A DNA stretch of 64,000 nt from the NCBI GenBank assembly GCA_963784135.1, contig CAWAQG010000014.1:87930-151929 (forward strand). The letters are read 5' to 3'. The position numbers were made by a program, and so were the translations under genes. Position 1 is the first letter of the stretch, and every line of letters begins with the position of its first letter. Under the pieces are notes generated by a model. The model saw only the letters and a list, made by a program, of their open reading frames with translations, was not told the origin of the DNA and searched no databases. This document shows positions 56,424-64,000 of the stretch, one piece after another. The DNA comes from JADFXI01 sp963784135. Its GTDB lineage: Bacteria; Nitrospirota; Thermodesulfovibrionia; Thermodesulfovibrionales; Dissulfurispiraceae.

Positions 56424-59096
56424 ATGGTCGCTTTTTTGAAAAAGATATTCGGCACGAAGAACGAGCGGGTGCTCAAAAGGTTTTTTGCCGTCGTAGATGA
56501 AATCAACGCCCTGGAACCCTCTATCGCCGCATTAAACGACAGTGAACTGGCGGCAAAAACAGACGCATTCAAGCTCAGGCTGCAGAACGGCCAATCCCTT
56601 GACGATATCCTGAAGGAAGCCTTTGCAACGGTCCGGGAGGCGTCCCGCCGCCTTTTGAAAATGCGGCACTTCGATGTCCAGCTCATAGGCGGGATGGTGC
56701 TGCACGATGGCATGATTTCCGAGATGAAGACAGGTGAGGGCAAGACCCTTGTAGCTACCTTACCGGTATATTTAAATGCCCTCGACGGCAGAGGCGTGCA
56801 TGTGATAACGGTGAACGATTATCTTGCGAAAAGAGATGCCCAATGGATGGGAAATATTTATCATTTCCTCGGCCTTTCCCTCGGGGTCATTCAGAACGAC
56901 AGTTCTTTCCTCTTCGACCCGGCATATCTTTCTCATGACAAGCGCTTTAACAACTTGAGGCCCTGCACGCGGAAAGAAGCCTATCTCGCCGATATCACAT
57001 ACGGCACCAACAATGAATTCGGTTTTGATTATCTCAGAGATAACATGAAATACGATTTTGCGGAATACAGCCAGCGGGAATTGAACTACGCAATTGTCGA
57101 CGAAGTGGACAGCATTCTGATCGATGAGGCGAGGACGCCGCTTATCATATCGGGACCCTCTGAGGAGTCAACCGATAAGTATTATAAAGTTAACCGTATT
57201 GTCCCCGGACTTAAAGCGGAGGATGATTTTAAAATCGACGAGAAGCTCAAGACTGTTATTCTTACCGAAGCCGGCAACTCGAAAGTAGAGAGGCTCCTCG
57301 GTGTAAGCAACCTCTATGATCCGTCCAATATCGAACTTGTCCATCACGTGCTTCAGGGCCTCAGGGCGCACCACCTTTACAAAAGAGACGTCGAATATGT
57401 GGTGAAAGACGGCGAGGTCATCATCGTTGACGAGTTTACCGGAAGGATTATGCCGGGCAGGCGGTGGAGTGACGGGCTGCACCAGGCTATTGAGGCGAAA
57501 GAAGGCGTCAAGATAGCGAGCGAAAACCAGACGCTTGCTACTATTACTTTCCAGAATTTCTTCAGAATGTATAACAAACTTGCAGGCATGACCGGTACGG
57601 CTGACACAGAGGCTGCAGAATTTGCCGAGATTTATAATCTCGAGGTGGTGGTAATACCCACAAACCAGCCCTTGATAAGGCCGGACTACCCTGACATGAT
57701 TTACAAGACGCATAGGGCGAAGTTCGATGCCGTTATACTGGAGATCGAGGAGTGCAATAAGAAAGGCCAGCCGGTGCTTGTTGGGACTACCTCGATAGAG
57801 AAATCAGAGCTGCTGGGCAGTTTGCTGAAGAAGAAAGGCGTTAAGCATTCGGTGCTCAACGCCAAATACCATGAGAATGAAGCTGAGATTGTTGCACAGG
57901 CCGGGCGGCTTGGCGCGGTGACCATTGCGACGAACATGGCGGGCAGGGGGACTGATATTGTGCTTGGCGGCAATCCCGACGGCCTTGCAAGGGAACTCCT
58001 GAAGGGCAGCCCCGATTACAGCGAAGAAGATTTTGCCGCCGCCCTGCAAAAGGCAAAAGTTATTTGCGAGCAGGAGAAACAGCAGGTTATCGGCGCAGGC
58101 GGTCTCCATATAATCGGGACTGAACGCCACGAGGCGCGGCGTATAGACAACCAGCTCAGAGGCCGGTCTGGAAGACAGGGAGATCCGGGGTCATCGCGGT
58201 TTTATTTGTCCCTTGAGGATGACCTCATGCGCATTTTCGGGTCCGACAGGATAAGCGGTCTGATGAATCTCCTTAAAATGGAGGAGGACATTCCGATTGA
58301 GAACAAGATGGTGTCCAGGGCGATAGAGAATTCGCAGAAAAGAGTGGAAGCCCACAATTTTGATATCAGAAAGCACCTGCTCGAATATGATGATGTAATG
58401 AACAAACAGAGGAAGGAAATCTACTCGTTCAGGCTGGAGGTATTGCAGCGGGAGTCTCTGAAGGACAGGATACTGGATCTGATTGATGATGAGGTGGACG
58501 GGTTCCTTTCCGTTTTCTGCCCCGAGAATGCCGACAGCGAGCAATGGGACAGGAACGGTCTGAAGGATGCGCTCTACGGGACCTTTTCCATAAACATGCA
58601 GCCTGACTTTTCGCTGACAAGGAATGAACTTTTTGATTCTATTTCGGCAGCGGTGCAGGAGCTGTATGATCAGAAAGAAAAGGATGCGGGCAGTGAGATC
58701 ATTCGCTATATGGAGAAGGTAGTTCTCCTCCAGGTGATCGACACCCAGTGGAAAGACCACCTCCTTGGTATCGACCACCTCAAAGAGGGCATCGGGCTGC
58801 GGGGGTATGCCCAAAAAGACCCGCTTGTGGAATATAAAAAAGAGGCTTTTGACTTGTTCGCCGATATGTCGGGCCGTATAAGCAACGAAGTGCTGATGAG
58901 ACTCTTCAGGGTCCAGGTCAGGCATGAGGGAGAAACAGAGATCAAAGAGCTGCCCCGGCAGCAGCGGCTTGTGTATAACCGCGGAGCAGGGGATGAGGCC
59001 AGACAGCCGGTGCATAAGGACAGGAAGGTAGGAAGGAACGATCCCTGCCCCTGCGGGAGCGGCAAGAAATACAAGAAATGTTGCGGGGCCGCATAG
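56424..59096 (+). CDS. secA: Preprotein translocase ATPase SecA
   Basis: Drives export through SecYEG. About 890 residues with the DEAD-type motifs EMKTGEGKTLVATLPVYLNA and VDEVDSILIDEARTPLIISG, the TNMAGRGTDIVLGGN motif and the C-terminal zinc finger NDPCPCGSGKKYKKCCG. ATG 56424 (VAFLKKIFGTKNERVL) fits SecA N-termini. There is no strong Shine-Dalgarno sequence, and TAGTAT/TATAAA-like sequence lies immediately before it, so a short leader is possible. Confidence 0.97.
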   Translation: MVAFLKKIFGTKNERVLKRFFAVVDEINALEPSIAALNDSELAAKTDAFKLRLQNGQSLDDILKEAFATVREASRRLLKMRHFDVQLIGGMVLHDGMISEMKTGEGKTLVATLPVYLNALDGRGVHVITVNDYLAKRDAQWMGNIYHFLGLSLGVIQNDSSFLFDPAYLSHDKRFNNLRPCTRKEAYLADITYGTNNEFGFDYLRDNMKYDFAEYSQRELNYAIVDEVDSILIDEARTPLIISGPSEESTDKYYKVNRIVPGLKAEDDFKIDEKLKTVILTEAGNSKVERLLGVSNLYDPSNIELVHHVLQGLRAHHLYKRDVEYVVKDGEVIIVDEFTGRIMPGRRWSDGLHQAIEAKEGVKIASENQTLATITFQNFFRMYNKLAGMTGTADTEAAEFAEIYNLEVVVIPTNQPLIRPDYPDMIYKTHRAKFDAVILEIEECNKKGQPVLVGTTSIEKSELLGSLLKKKGVKHSVLNAKYHENEAEIVAQAGRLGAVTIATNMAGRGTDIVLGGNPDGLARELLKGSPDYSEEDFAAALQKAKVICEQEKQQVIGAGGLHIIGTERHEARRIDNQLRGRSGRQGDPGSSRFYLSLEDDLMRIFGSDRISGLMNLLKMEEDIPIENKMVSRAIENSQKRVEAHNFDIRKHLLEYDDVMNKQRKEIYSFRLEVLQRESLKDRILDLIDDEVDGFLSVFCPENADSEQWDRNGLKDALYGTFSINMQPDFSLTRNELFDSISAAVQELYDQKEKDAGSEIIRYMEKVVLLQVIDTQWKDHLLGIDHLKEGIGLRGYAQKDPLVEYKKEAFDLFADMSGRISNEVLMRLFRVQVRHEGETEIKELPRQQRLVYNRGAGDEARQPVHKDRKVGRNDPCPCGSGKKYKKCCGAA

Positions 59097-59115
59097 CAGC
59101 TCGCATACGCCAATT

Positions 59116-59160
59116 AAAGACACGAGAGGCAGCCTGTCTTTATCCGCCTTTAATTAAAGG
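59116..59160 (+). terminator. Possible terminator after secA
   Basis: AAAGACA and TGTCTTT (59116-59141) form a stem around a GC-rich loop, and CCTTTAATTAAAGG (59147-59160) is a 14-base palindrome. There is no long T run, so efficiency is uncertain. Confidence 0.35.
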
Positions 59161-59166
59161 AATTTC

Positions 59167-59195
59167 TTGCAAAACTATAGTTGAAATTATATAAT
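59167..59195 (+). promoter_or_regulatory. Sigma-70 promoter for cheV
   Basis: TTGCAA (59167-59172), a 17-base spacer and perfect TATAAT (59190-59195), about 55 bases before the cheV ATG. A GGGGG ribosome site precedes the ATG. Confidence 0.6.
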
Positions 59196-59249
59196 CAAAT
59201 CGCAACACGTTGGCGCCGTGAGGGGAATTTATAGTCAAACGGGGGTGCT

Positions 59250-60215
59250 ATGGCTCAGAGTATGGGTGCTTTACCGGAAGTCTTAAAGGTTGGAACGAAT
59301 GAGATGGAGCTTGTCGTCTTCAGAATGTTCAGTTCTAATCCTGATGGGACTCCCGAAATTCTTGATTATGGTGTCAATGTTGCAAAGGTAAGAGAAATAA
59401 TTCCGATGCCGACTTTGACAAAAGTGCCGGATATGCCTGCATATGCGGAGGCGCTGGCACAAGTGCGCGGTGAAGTGATCCCTATCGTCGACCTCGGCAA
59501 ATGGATGAAAGTGAATCCACCGGCAGGTATGGACATACGCCTCAAGGTCATTGTGCTCGAGATGCTTGGCACCACCGTGGGGATGATCGTTCACGAGGTG
59601 GAGCGTATACGCCGGATCAAATGGGACCAGATAAAGCCGCCCCCGTCACTTTTGCAGGCAAAGCACAGCGGCAGGGTGACCGGCGTGACGAAGATAGATG
59701 ATGAGGGCGACTCGCTGCTGCTGATCCTCGATCTCGAGAGCGTTATTTCGGAAATGGGAGGGCTTGTCCACACTCATGAGGTAGCTCTCGGAGAGATCGA
59801 GAAATTAGGGAAGAAAAAGCTGAAGGGTACCGTGCTTATCGCTGATGACTCTTCTGTTGCCAGGAAAATACTCAAAGACACGCTTGAAAACGTCGGTCTT
59901 CATGTCATAGAGGCGGTTGACGGAAAGAAGGCGTTCGAGATACTGGACGACTTTCTGTCCAAAATAGGTGACCAGCCGATTACCGATTTTGTCCAGTTGG
60001 TCATCTCCGATGTCGAAATGCCCGAGATGGACGGCCTTACTTTCACCAGGAATTTAAAGAACAACCCGAAATTGGGCATGCTGCCGGTTATAATCAATAC
60101 TTCCCTCAGCGGCGAAGAGAACAAAGAAAAGGCCAAGGGGGTGGGGGCGGACGGTTACATGGTGAAGTTTGATGTGACCATGCTTCTGCACGAGGTCTCA
60201 AAATTTTTGAAGTAG
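59250..60215 (+). CDS. cheV: Chemotaxis coupling protein CheV
   Basis: 321 residues. N-terminal CheW-like domain (NEMELVVFRMF, VAKVREIIPMPTLTKVPDMP, GEVIPIVDLGKW) and C-terminal receiver (LIADDSSVARKILKDTLENV, phospho-Asp in LVISDVEMPEMDG, Lys in GYMVKFD). CheV couples chemoreceptors to CheA and adapts through phosphorylation of its receiver. No other che or flagellar gene is near, but this implies a chemotaxis system elsewhere in the genome. Confidence 0.95.
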   Translation: MAQSMGALPEVLKVGTNEMELVVFRMFSSNPDGTPEILDYGVNVAKVREIIPMPTLTKVPDMPAYAEALAQVRGEVIPIVDLGKWMKVNPPAGMDIRLKVIVLEMLGTTVGMIVHEVERIRRIKWDQIKPPPSLLQAKHSGRVTGVTKIDDEGDSLLLILDLESVISEMGGLVHTHEVALGEIEKLGKKKLKGTVLIADDSSVARKILKDTLENVGLHVIEAVDGKKAFEILDDFLSKIGDQPITDFVQLVISDVEMPEMDGLTFTRNLKNNPKLGMLPVIINTSLSGEENKEKAKGVGADGYMVKFDVTMLLHEVSKFLK

Positions 60216-60494
60216 TCAGTGCAGGGTTATCTTTCCGCCGCATACCTGTCCTGCAATTGATATCAGTATAAAGACTGGTATAAAACGGTAATCGGTGTGA
60301 GTTGTTATCCTGGCGATAATGATCATGGGGACCGGCGCATGAATGCATAAGAGCCATTTGCGCGAATACTTTTTGGCGCTCTTTCTGATATAGCCGAAAG
60401 GCAGGTTCAGTGTAAAGGCAAATACTGTTATAATGAGCGCAGTCCACATCGAAAATAGTATAACGAAAACACAAGTTATAGGCAATAGGTCCAT
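60216..60494 (-). CDS. Small predicted membrane protein
   Basis: About 92 residues with two hydrophobic stretches: ITCVFVILFSMWTALIITVF and IPVFILISIAGQVCGG. A positively charged loop (FGYIRKSAKKYSRKWLLC) separates them. It is convergent with cheV, its stop lying on the base after the cheV stop. The 5' part, and the start, lie within a heptamer array, so the true ATG may be 60494, 60524 or the internal ATG at 60449. Function unknown. Confidence 0.55.
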   Translation of the reverse strand: MDLLPITCVFVILFSMWTALIITVFAFTLNLPFGYIRKSAKKYSRKWLLCIHAPVPMIIIARITTHTDYRFIPVFILISIAGQVCGGKITLH

Positions 60495-60559
60495 ATTATT
60501 TATTGCCCATAGCCTATAGCCCATAGCCTATTGCCATTATTTATTTATTGCCTATTGCC
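60476..60559. repeat. Degenerate heptamer arrays upstream of the amidase gene
   Basis: Units TTATAGG, CAATAGG (60476-60489), then TTGCCCA, TAGCCTA, TAGCCCA, TAGCCTA, TTGCCAT (60503-60537), then TATTGCC, TATTGCC (60546-60559). The first and second sets are in opposite orientation and can pair. Confidence 0.75.
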
Positions 60560-60586
60560 TGCCGTATTTAGTATGCTTTTTATATC

Positions 60587-61732
60587 ATGCTAACTCTTTA
60601 CAGGAGAATGTCGCCGATCGGACAGCGGTTCGTCAATACTGTTTCACTTATCTCTCTTGCTTTGCAGCTTTTTCTATTTGCCGGGCCTGCCGGGATTGTC
60701 CGCGCGTATGCAACTGATAATGCCGGGGACCATTCAGTCAGGGCATCGACGGCAACACTGCGTGTTGGCAAGCACACACGATACCTCAGGCTTGTTTTTG
60801 AGACGCCGGAAAGCTATGTGCAAAAAGCATCTGTCAGCCTGAGCGGAGCTAATGCAATTAAAATCGATTTTCAGTCTCCCATATCTTTCAGGGTCCCTGT
60901 CAGAGATGCTCCGAAGACCTTCATAAAATTGGAAACGGACGTCTCAAAAAGCGCGTATTACGAGATCGATAAGGGCCTCAAAATTACGGCCAACATCAGC
61001 AGTTGTATTATTACTGTTGATAATCTTGACGACATAAATGTTACCAAATTATCTTTGCCGTCACGCCTCGTAATTGACGCATATATAAGTCAGGGACCGT
61101 CTGGCAGCGTCGAAAATAACGCACCGGAGGTACCCCTGGCCGCTCCCGAAGCATCAGAAATCAAAATTGAATCTTTTGTAATCGATGCCGGCCATGGAGG
61201 ATACGAGAGCGGCGTCCGCTTTGGAAAGACCGTCGAGAAAGACCTCGCGCTCTCCATGGCGAAAGAGCTTGCAGGGGTGCTGGCCGGAAAGGGGAAAAAA
61301 GTTACCCTTACGCGAAAGGGTGACCAGATGGTCTCGCTCAAGGACAGGAGCAGAATTGTCAACAAAAAATCTCCTGAACTGCTGGTAAGCTTTCATGTCT
61401 CGTCTAAAAACGAGTTCGTGGTATACACTGCTGCCAAGCCTTACGTGAAAGCGGACAGCGGTAATGGAATGGATTCTGAAAAATCAGCCGGCAGGGACCT
61501 GAGCGACGCTGTTGCGCAGGCAATTGCGCAGAGTGCCAGGAACTCGCTTAAAACAGATGTGAAGATTGAAAAGATGCCGCTGTTATTGCTGTCCTCTGTA
61601 CATGTGCCTGCTGTGTTAATCGAACTGCCCAGTCCTGATAAGTTCAGCTATGACGTTAAATCGAGGACACGAATTATTACCGTAATTTTACGGGGCATTG
61701 CATACTCGACGGAAGGCGGGTTAAAGGCTTAG
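60587..61732 (+). CDS. amiC: N-acetylmuramoyl-L-alanine amidase (AMIN plus Amidase_3)
   Basis: Cuts peptides from peptidoglycan during septum splitting. The 381-residue protein has a signal region (about 18-42), an AMIN-like domain (ATLRVGKHTRYLRLVFETPE) and Amidase_3. Zinc ligands are His in IDAGHGGYESG, Glu in VEKDLALSM and His in LVSFHVSS. The catalytic Glu is in VLIELPSPDKF. ATG 60608, right after AGGAGA, is the alternative start. It is followed in order by gerM, murI and rph. Confidence 0.9.
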   Translation: MLTLYRRMSPIGQRFVNTVSLISLALQLFLFAGPAGIVRAYATDNAGDHSVRASTATLRVGKHTRYLRLVFETPESYVQKASVSLSGANAIKIDFQSPISFRVPVRDAPKTFIKLETDVSKSAYYEIDKGLKITANISSCIITVDNLDDINVTKLSLPSRLVIDAYISQGPSGSVENNAPEVPLAAPEASEIKIESFVIDAGHGGYESGVRFGKTVEKDLALSMAKELAGVLAGKGKKVTLTRKGDQMVSLKDRSRIVNKKSPELLVSFHVSSKNEFVVYTAAKPYVKADSGNGMDSEKSAGRDLSDAVAQAIAQSARNSLKTDVKIEKMPLLLLSSVHVPAVLIELPSPDKFSYDVKSRTRIITVILRGIAYSTEGGLKA

Positions 61733-61747
61733 TATATCAACGTCTCT

Positions 61748-62359
61748 ATGGGTAATAAAAAATATATTGTAATCGCATTGCTTTTCCTCCTTTTGGCTGC
61801 AGTGGGGGGATGGTTTGTAACTCAGCATTTTCAAGCAGCGGCCCGGCAGTTTAAACAGCCATTGATTGAACTAAAGGGAGGGGAAACGAGTGTCAACGCC
61901 GGTGTGCCCGAGACGGCAAGCGATGACAGCGTTGCTGTAAAACTATTCCTGCCTTCTGATGACGGGATAACGGTTGTTGAGAGGAGAATCCAGAATAACC
62001 CTATCCCGGTCAAAATGGCTGAGGCGGTGGCAGCGGAATACCTGAAAGGGTTGAAAGAGGGATTAAATGACACGAAACTGATAGGGATTTACCGGGACAA
62101 AAGGGGTATTATTTATATTGATGTATCAGATGAGTTCAGAAAAAACTTTTCAGGGGACATAAGGCAGGAGTTTGAACTATTGAAGTCCCTCTATGAAACC
62201 ATTACGGTCAATATCCCGGATACCGAGGATGTGCGTTTGCTGGTTGACGGCAAAGAGGTCGAAAGCGTAGGAGGTCATTTTAATGCATTATATCCTTTGG
62301 GGAACACCGTGAAAGAAGACCTCCAGCAACCAGCAGCTAAAAGTCCTCAAACAAGCTGA
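61748..62359 (+). CDS. GerMN-domain protein
   Basis: 203 residues with an N-terminal anchor (YIVIALLFLLLAAVGGWFV) and a GerMN domain (VAVKLFLPSDDGITVVERRI, YLKGLKEG and IIYIDVSDEFRKNF). GerM-like domains bind periplasmic peptidoglycan-related partners. The gene lies between an amidase and glutamate racemase, 15 bases after the amidase stop, consistent with a cell-wall operon. Exact role unknown. Confidence 0.85.
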   Translation: MGNKKYIVIALLFLLLAAVGGWFVTQHFQAAARQFKQPLIELKGGETSVNAGVPETASDDSVAVKLFLPSDDGITVVERRIQNNPIPVKMAEAVAAEYLKGLKEGLNDTKLIGIYRDKRGIIYIDVSDEFRKNFSGDIRQEFELLKSLYETITVNIPDTEDVRLLVDGKEVESVGGHFNALYPLGNTVKEDLQQPAAKSPQTS

Positions 62360-62412
62360 CTGCCCTTTGATACAGAGTAACAATAAATTGACCCACTACC
62401 GAATAACAATTA

Positions 62413-63213
62413 ATGGCTGACAATGAGCGTCCCATAGGCATATTCGATTCCGGAATCGGCGGGCTTACTGTTTTGAAAGAGGTGAGCCTCAGGTTGCCGC
62501 GCGAAAATATTATTTATCTTGGCGATACGGCGCGTGTCCCTTACGGCATCAGGTCCCCTGAAACGGTGATACGTTATTCTTTTGAATGCACCGGTTTCCT
62601 GCTTAAACAGAATATAAAACTTCTTGTCGTCGCCTGTAACACTGTTTCCGCAATAAGCCTCCGGGAAATTTGCAATCGGGTCCCTGTTCCGGTAATCGGA
62701 GTTATAGATCCCGGCGCGAGGGCTGCGGTCGGTGCTACAAAAAATAAAAAAATAGGTATAATAGGGACTGAGACAACGATTAAAAGCAGCGCCTATTCAA
62801 AAGCCATAAACGCGCTGGCGCATGATATTGAAGTTTATGGCTTCGCATGTCCTTTATTTGTACCGCTTGTAGAAGAAGGATGGACTGAGGGCGTTATCGC
62901 ACGCATGGTTGCGGAGCGGTACCTGACCGATGTAAGAGACAAGGGCGCGGACACCCTTGTGCTCGGCTGTACGCATTACCCGCTTTTGAAAAATGTGATT
63001 CAGGAGGTAATGGGCACAGTCCGCCTGGTAGATTCCGCTGTCGAGACGGCCGTGGCAGTGGAGCAGCTGCTGGTCAATAGAGGGATGCTGGCCCAAAACG
63101 AAACGGCTGAAGCGAAGAGATTTTTTGTTACCGATTCCCCTGAGAAATTCATATCTGTGGGTGAACGTTTTCTGGAAACAAAGATTGACGCTATCGAAAA
63201 AGTACAAATTTAG
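62413..63213 (+). CDS. murI: Glutamate racemase
   Basis: Makes D-glutamate for peptidoglycan. The 266-residue enzyme has IGIFDSGIGGLTVLKEV and the two catalytic cysteines in VVACNTVSAISL and LVLGCTHYPLLKN. LGDTARVPYG is the conserved substrate loop. It stands after gerM by 54 bases and before rph by 19 bases. Confidence 0.96.
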   Translation: MADNERPIGIFDSGIGGLTVLKEVSLRLPRENIIYLGDTARVPYGIRSPETVIRYSFECTGFLLKQNIKLLVVACNTVSAISLREICNRVPVPVIGVIDPGARAAVGATKNKKIGIIGTETTIKSSAYSKAINALAHDIEVYGFACPLFVPLVEEGWTEGVIARMVAERYLTDVRDKGADTLVLGCTHYPLLKNVIQEVMGTVRLVDSAVETAVAVEQLLVNRGMLAQNETAEAKRFFVTDSPEKFISVGERFLETKIDAIEKVQI

Positions 63214-63231
63214 CAGCGCTATGGAGGCGGA

Positions 63232-63942
63232 ATGCGGCCTGACGGACGAAAAAAAAGTGAGTTGAGAAAAGTAAAAATCACGAGGAATTATATTTCCTCT
63301 GCCGAGGGGTCGGTGCTTATCGAAGTCGGCAATACAAAAGTTATTTGTACTGCGTCGATTGAAGAGAAGGTCCCGGTATTTCTCCGCGACCAGAAAAAAG
63401 GGTGGGTCACTGCCGAATACGGCATGCTCCCCAGGTCTACACATTCGCGCATGACCAGGGAGTCCTCTGCCGGACGTGTTGGAGGCAGGACGCATGAAAT
63501 ACAGCGTCTGATAGGAAGGTCGTTGAGGGCGGTGGTTGCCCTGGAACTTCTCGGCGAGCGGACGGTATGGATTGACTGTGATGTGATACAGGCTGACGGC
63601 GGAACAAGGACGGCTGCGATTACCGGCGCCTATGTCGCTTTTAAGGATGCGATTGAATACGGACTGAAAAATAAGATCATATCCAGAAACCCGATCAAGG
63701 ACCATCTGGCTGCGGTCAGCGTCGGCATCGTCGATAACGAGCCCCGTCTCGATCTCTGTTATGCGGAAGATGCTTTGGCCGAGGTGGATATGAATGTTGT
63801 CATGACAGGAAGCGGCAAGATAGTCGAAATACAGGGGACCGCTGAAGCGGCGGCTTTTTCGAGGGAAATGCTCGATGCTATGCTTTCACTGGCGGAGGGA
63901 GGCATTGCCGAGTTGATAAAGATACAGAAAGAAACAGTTTAG
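63232..63942 (+). CDS. rph: Ribonuclease PH
   Basis: Phosphorolytic 3'-5' exoribonuclease that trims tRNA precursors. The 236-residue protein begins MRPDGRKKSELRKVKITRNY and has MLPRSTHSRMTRESSAGRVG, HEIQRLIGRSLRAVVALELL and VIQADGGTRTAAITGAYVAF. A GGAGG lies 6 bases upstream of ATG 63232. The murI-rph order is common in this kind of operon (an inosine triphosphatase gene often follows, but the window ends). Confidence 0.96.
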   Translation: MRPDGRKKSELRKVKITRNYISSAEGSVLIEVGNTKVICTASIEEKVPVFLRDQKKGWVTAEYGMLPRSTHSRMTRESSAGRVGGRTHEIQRLIGRSLRAVVALELLGERTVWIDCDVIQADGGTRTAAITGAYVAFKDAIEYGLKNKIISRNPIKDHLAAVSVGIVDNEPRLDLCYAEDALAEVDMNVVMTGSGKIVEIQGTAEAAAFSREMLDAMLSLAEGGIAELIKIQKETV

Positions 63943-63960
63943 GGACCACAGGTAATGGGT

Positions 63961-63999
63961 CAGTTTGTTTTTGCGCCGGTCAGCAGCAAAAACAAACTG
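63961..63999. repeat. Perfect hairpin after rph at the window edge
   Basis: Arms 63961-63974 and 63986-63999 are perfect 14-base inverted copies (CAGTTTGTTTTTGC). It begins 19 bases after the rph stop. It could be a terminator or a short fold-back element of the type seen after mdh, ndk, rnc and thiD. Confidence 0.6.
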
Positions 64000-64000
64000 T

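Overview
The window reads as a chromosomal stretch of a Gram-negative, probably anaerobic or microaerophilic bacterium. Gene content and codon style recall Nitrospirota (Thermodesulfovibrio/Magnetobacterium side), with Desulfobacterota as the alternative; this is inferred from content, not from a phylogenetic marker. Gram-negative signs are RlpA, an LolA/DUF4292-like lipoprotein and an AMIN-type amidase. Anaerobic signs are the B12-dependent (class II) ribonucleotide reductase, an Etf whose alpha subunit carries a ferredoxin domain, UbiD and HypC. A monofunctional catalase and a c-type cytochrome suggest some exposure to oxygen. I recognised no tRNA, rRNA, CRISPR array or prophage.

Layout. 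1-3.2 kb: rhodanese, SAM methyltransferase and a TetR repressor with its own operator, then an HD hydrolase divergent from nrdJ. 3.2-14.1 kb: a plus-strand housekeeping run, nrdJ, pdxJ, acpS, etfBA, fabD, a TusA-like gene, mdh, an enlarged ndk, ubiD and ribD. 14.1-18 kb: two minus-strand TPR genes, the second frameshifted. 18-28 kb: DUF1622, PK-C-like protein, catalase, a frameshifted pepN, NADP-icd, glutaredoxin, a 27-residue basic peptide and a secreted M1 peptidase. 28-34.4 kb: a GIY-YIG gene inside nested inverted repeats, a KdpD-sensor/histidine-kinase/NtrC trio and an MFS permease. 34.4-42.4 kb: a decayed TumE/TumA toxin-antitoxin pair, argS, hypC-yajQ, the fabG-acpP-fabF-rnc cluster and a UMF1 permease. 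42.4-46 kb: a PAS kinase and a RAYT transposase, bounded by an exact 36-bp direct repeat. 46-54 kb: cytochrome c, rlpA, orphan parA, citrate synthase, a lipoprotein, radA, thiD and a TetA-like permease. 54-64 kb: a 46-residue protein, a receiver-PAS-GGDEF-EAL protein, secA, cheV, a small membrane protein, and amidase-gerM-murI-rph.

The most unusual signal lies in the repeats. (1) Degenerate 7-bp-period arrays occur at eight or more sites; they often overlap stop codons, and four interrupt coding sequence. (2) Fold-back elements of about 120-180 bp start within about 25 bp of a stop codon (after mdh, ndk, rnc and thiD). Each has near-perfect terminal inverted repeats of 18-28 bp, and the arm sequence differs at every site. 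(3) ATTCCCG...CGGGAAT hairpins occur in pairs, one pair bracketing the GIY-YIG gene. (4) A RAYT with its own terminal repeats is present. Leaderless starts are likely for nrdJ and parA, and an ATT start is likely for the GGDEF-EAL gene.
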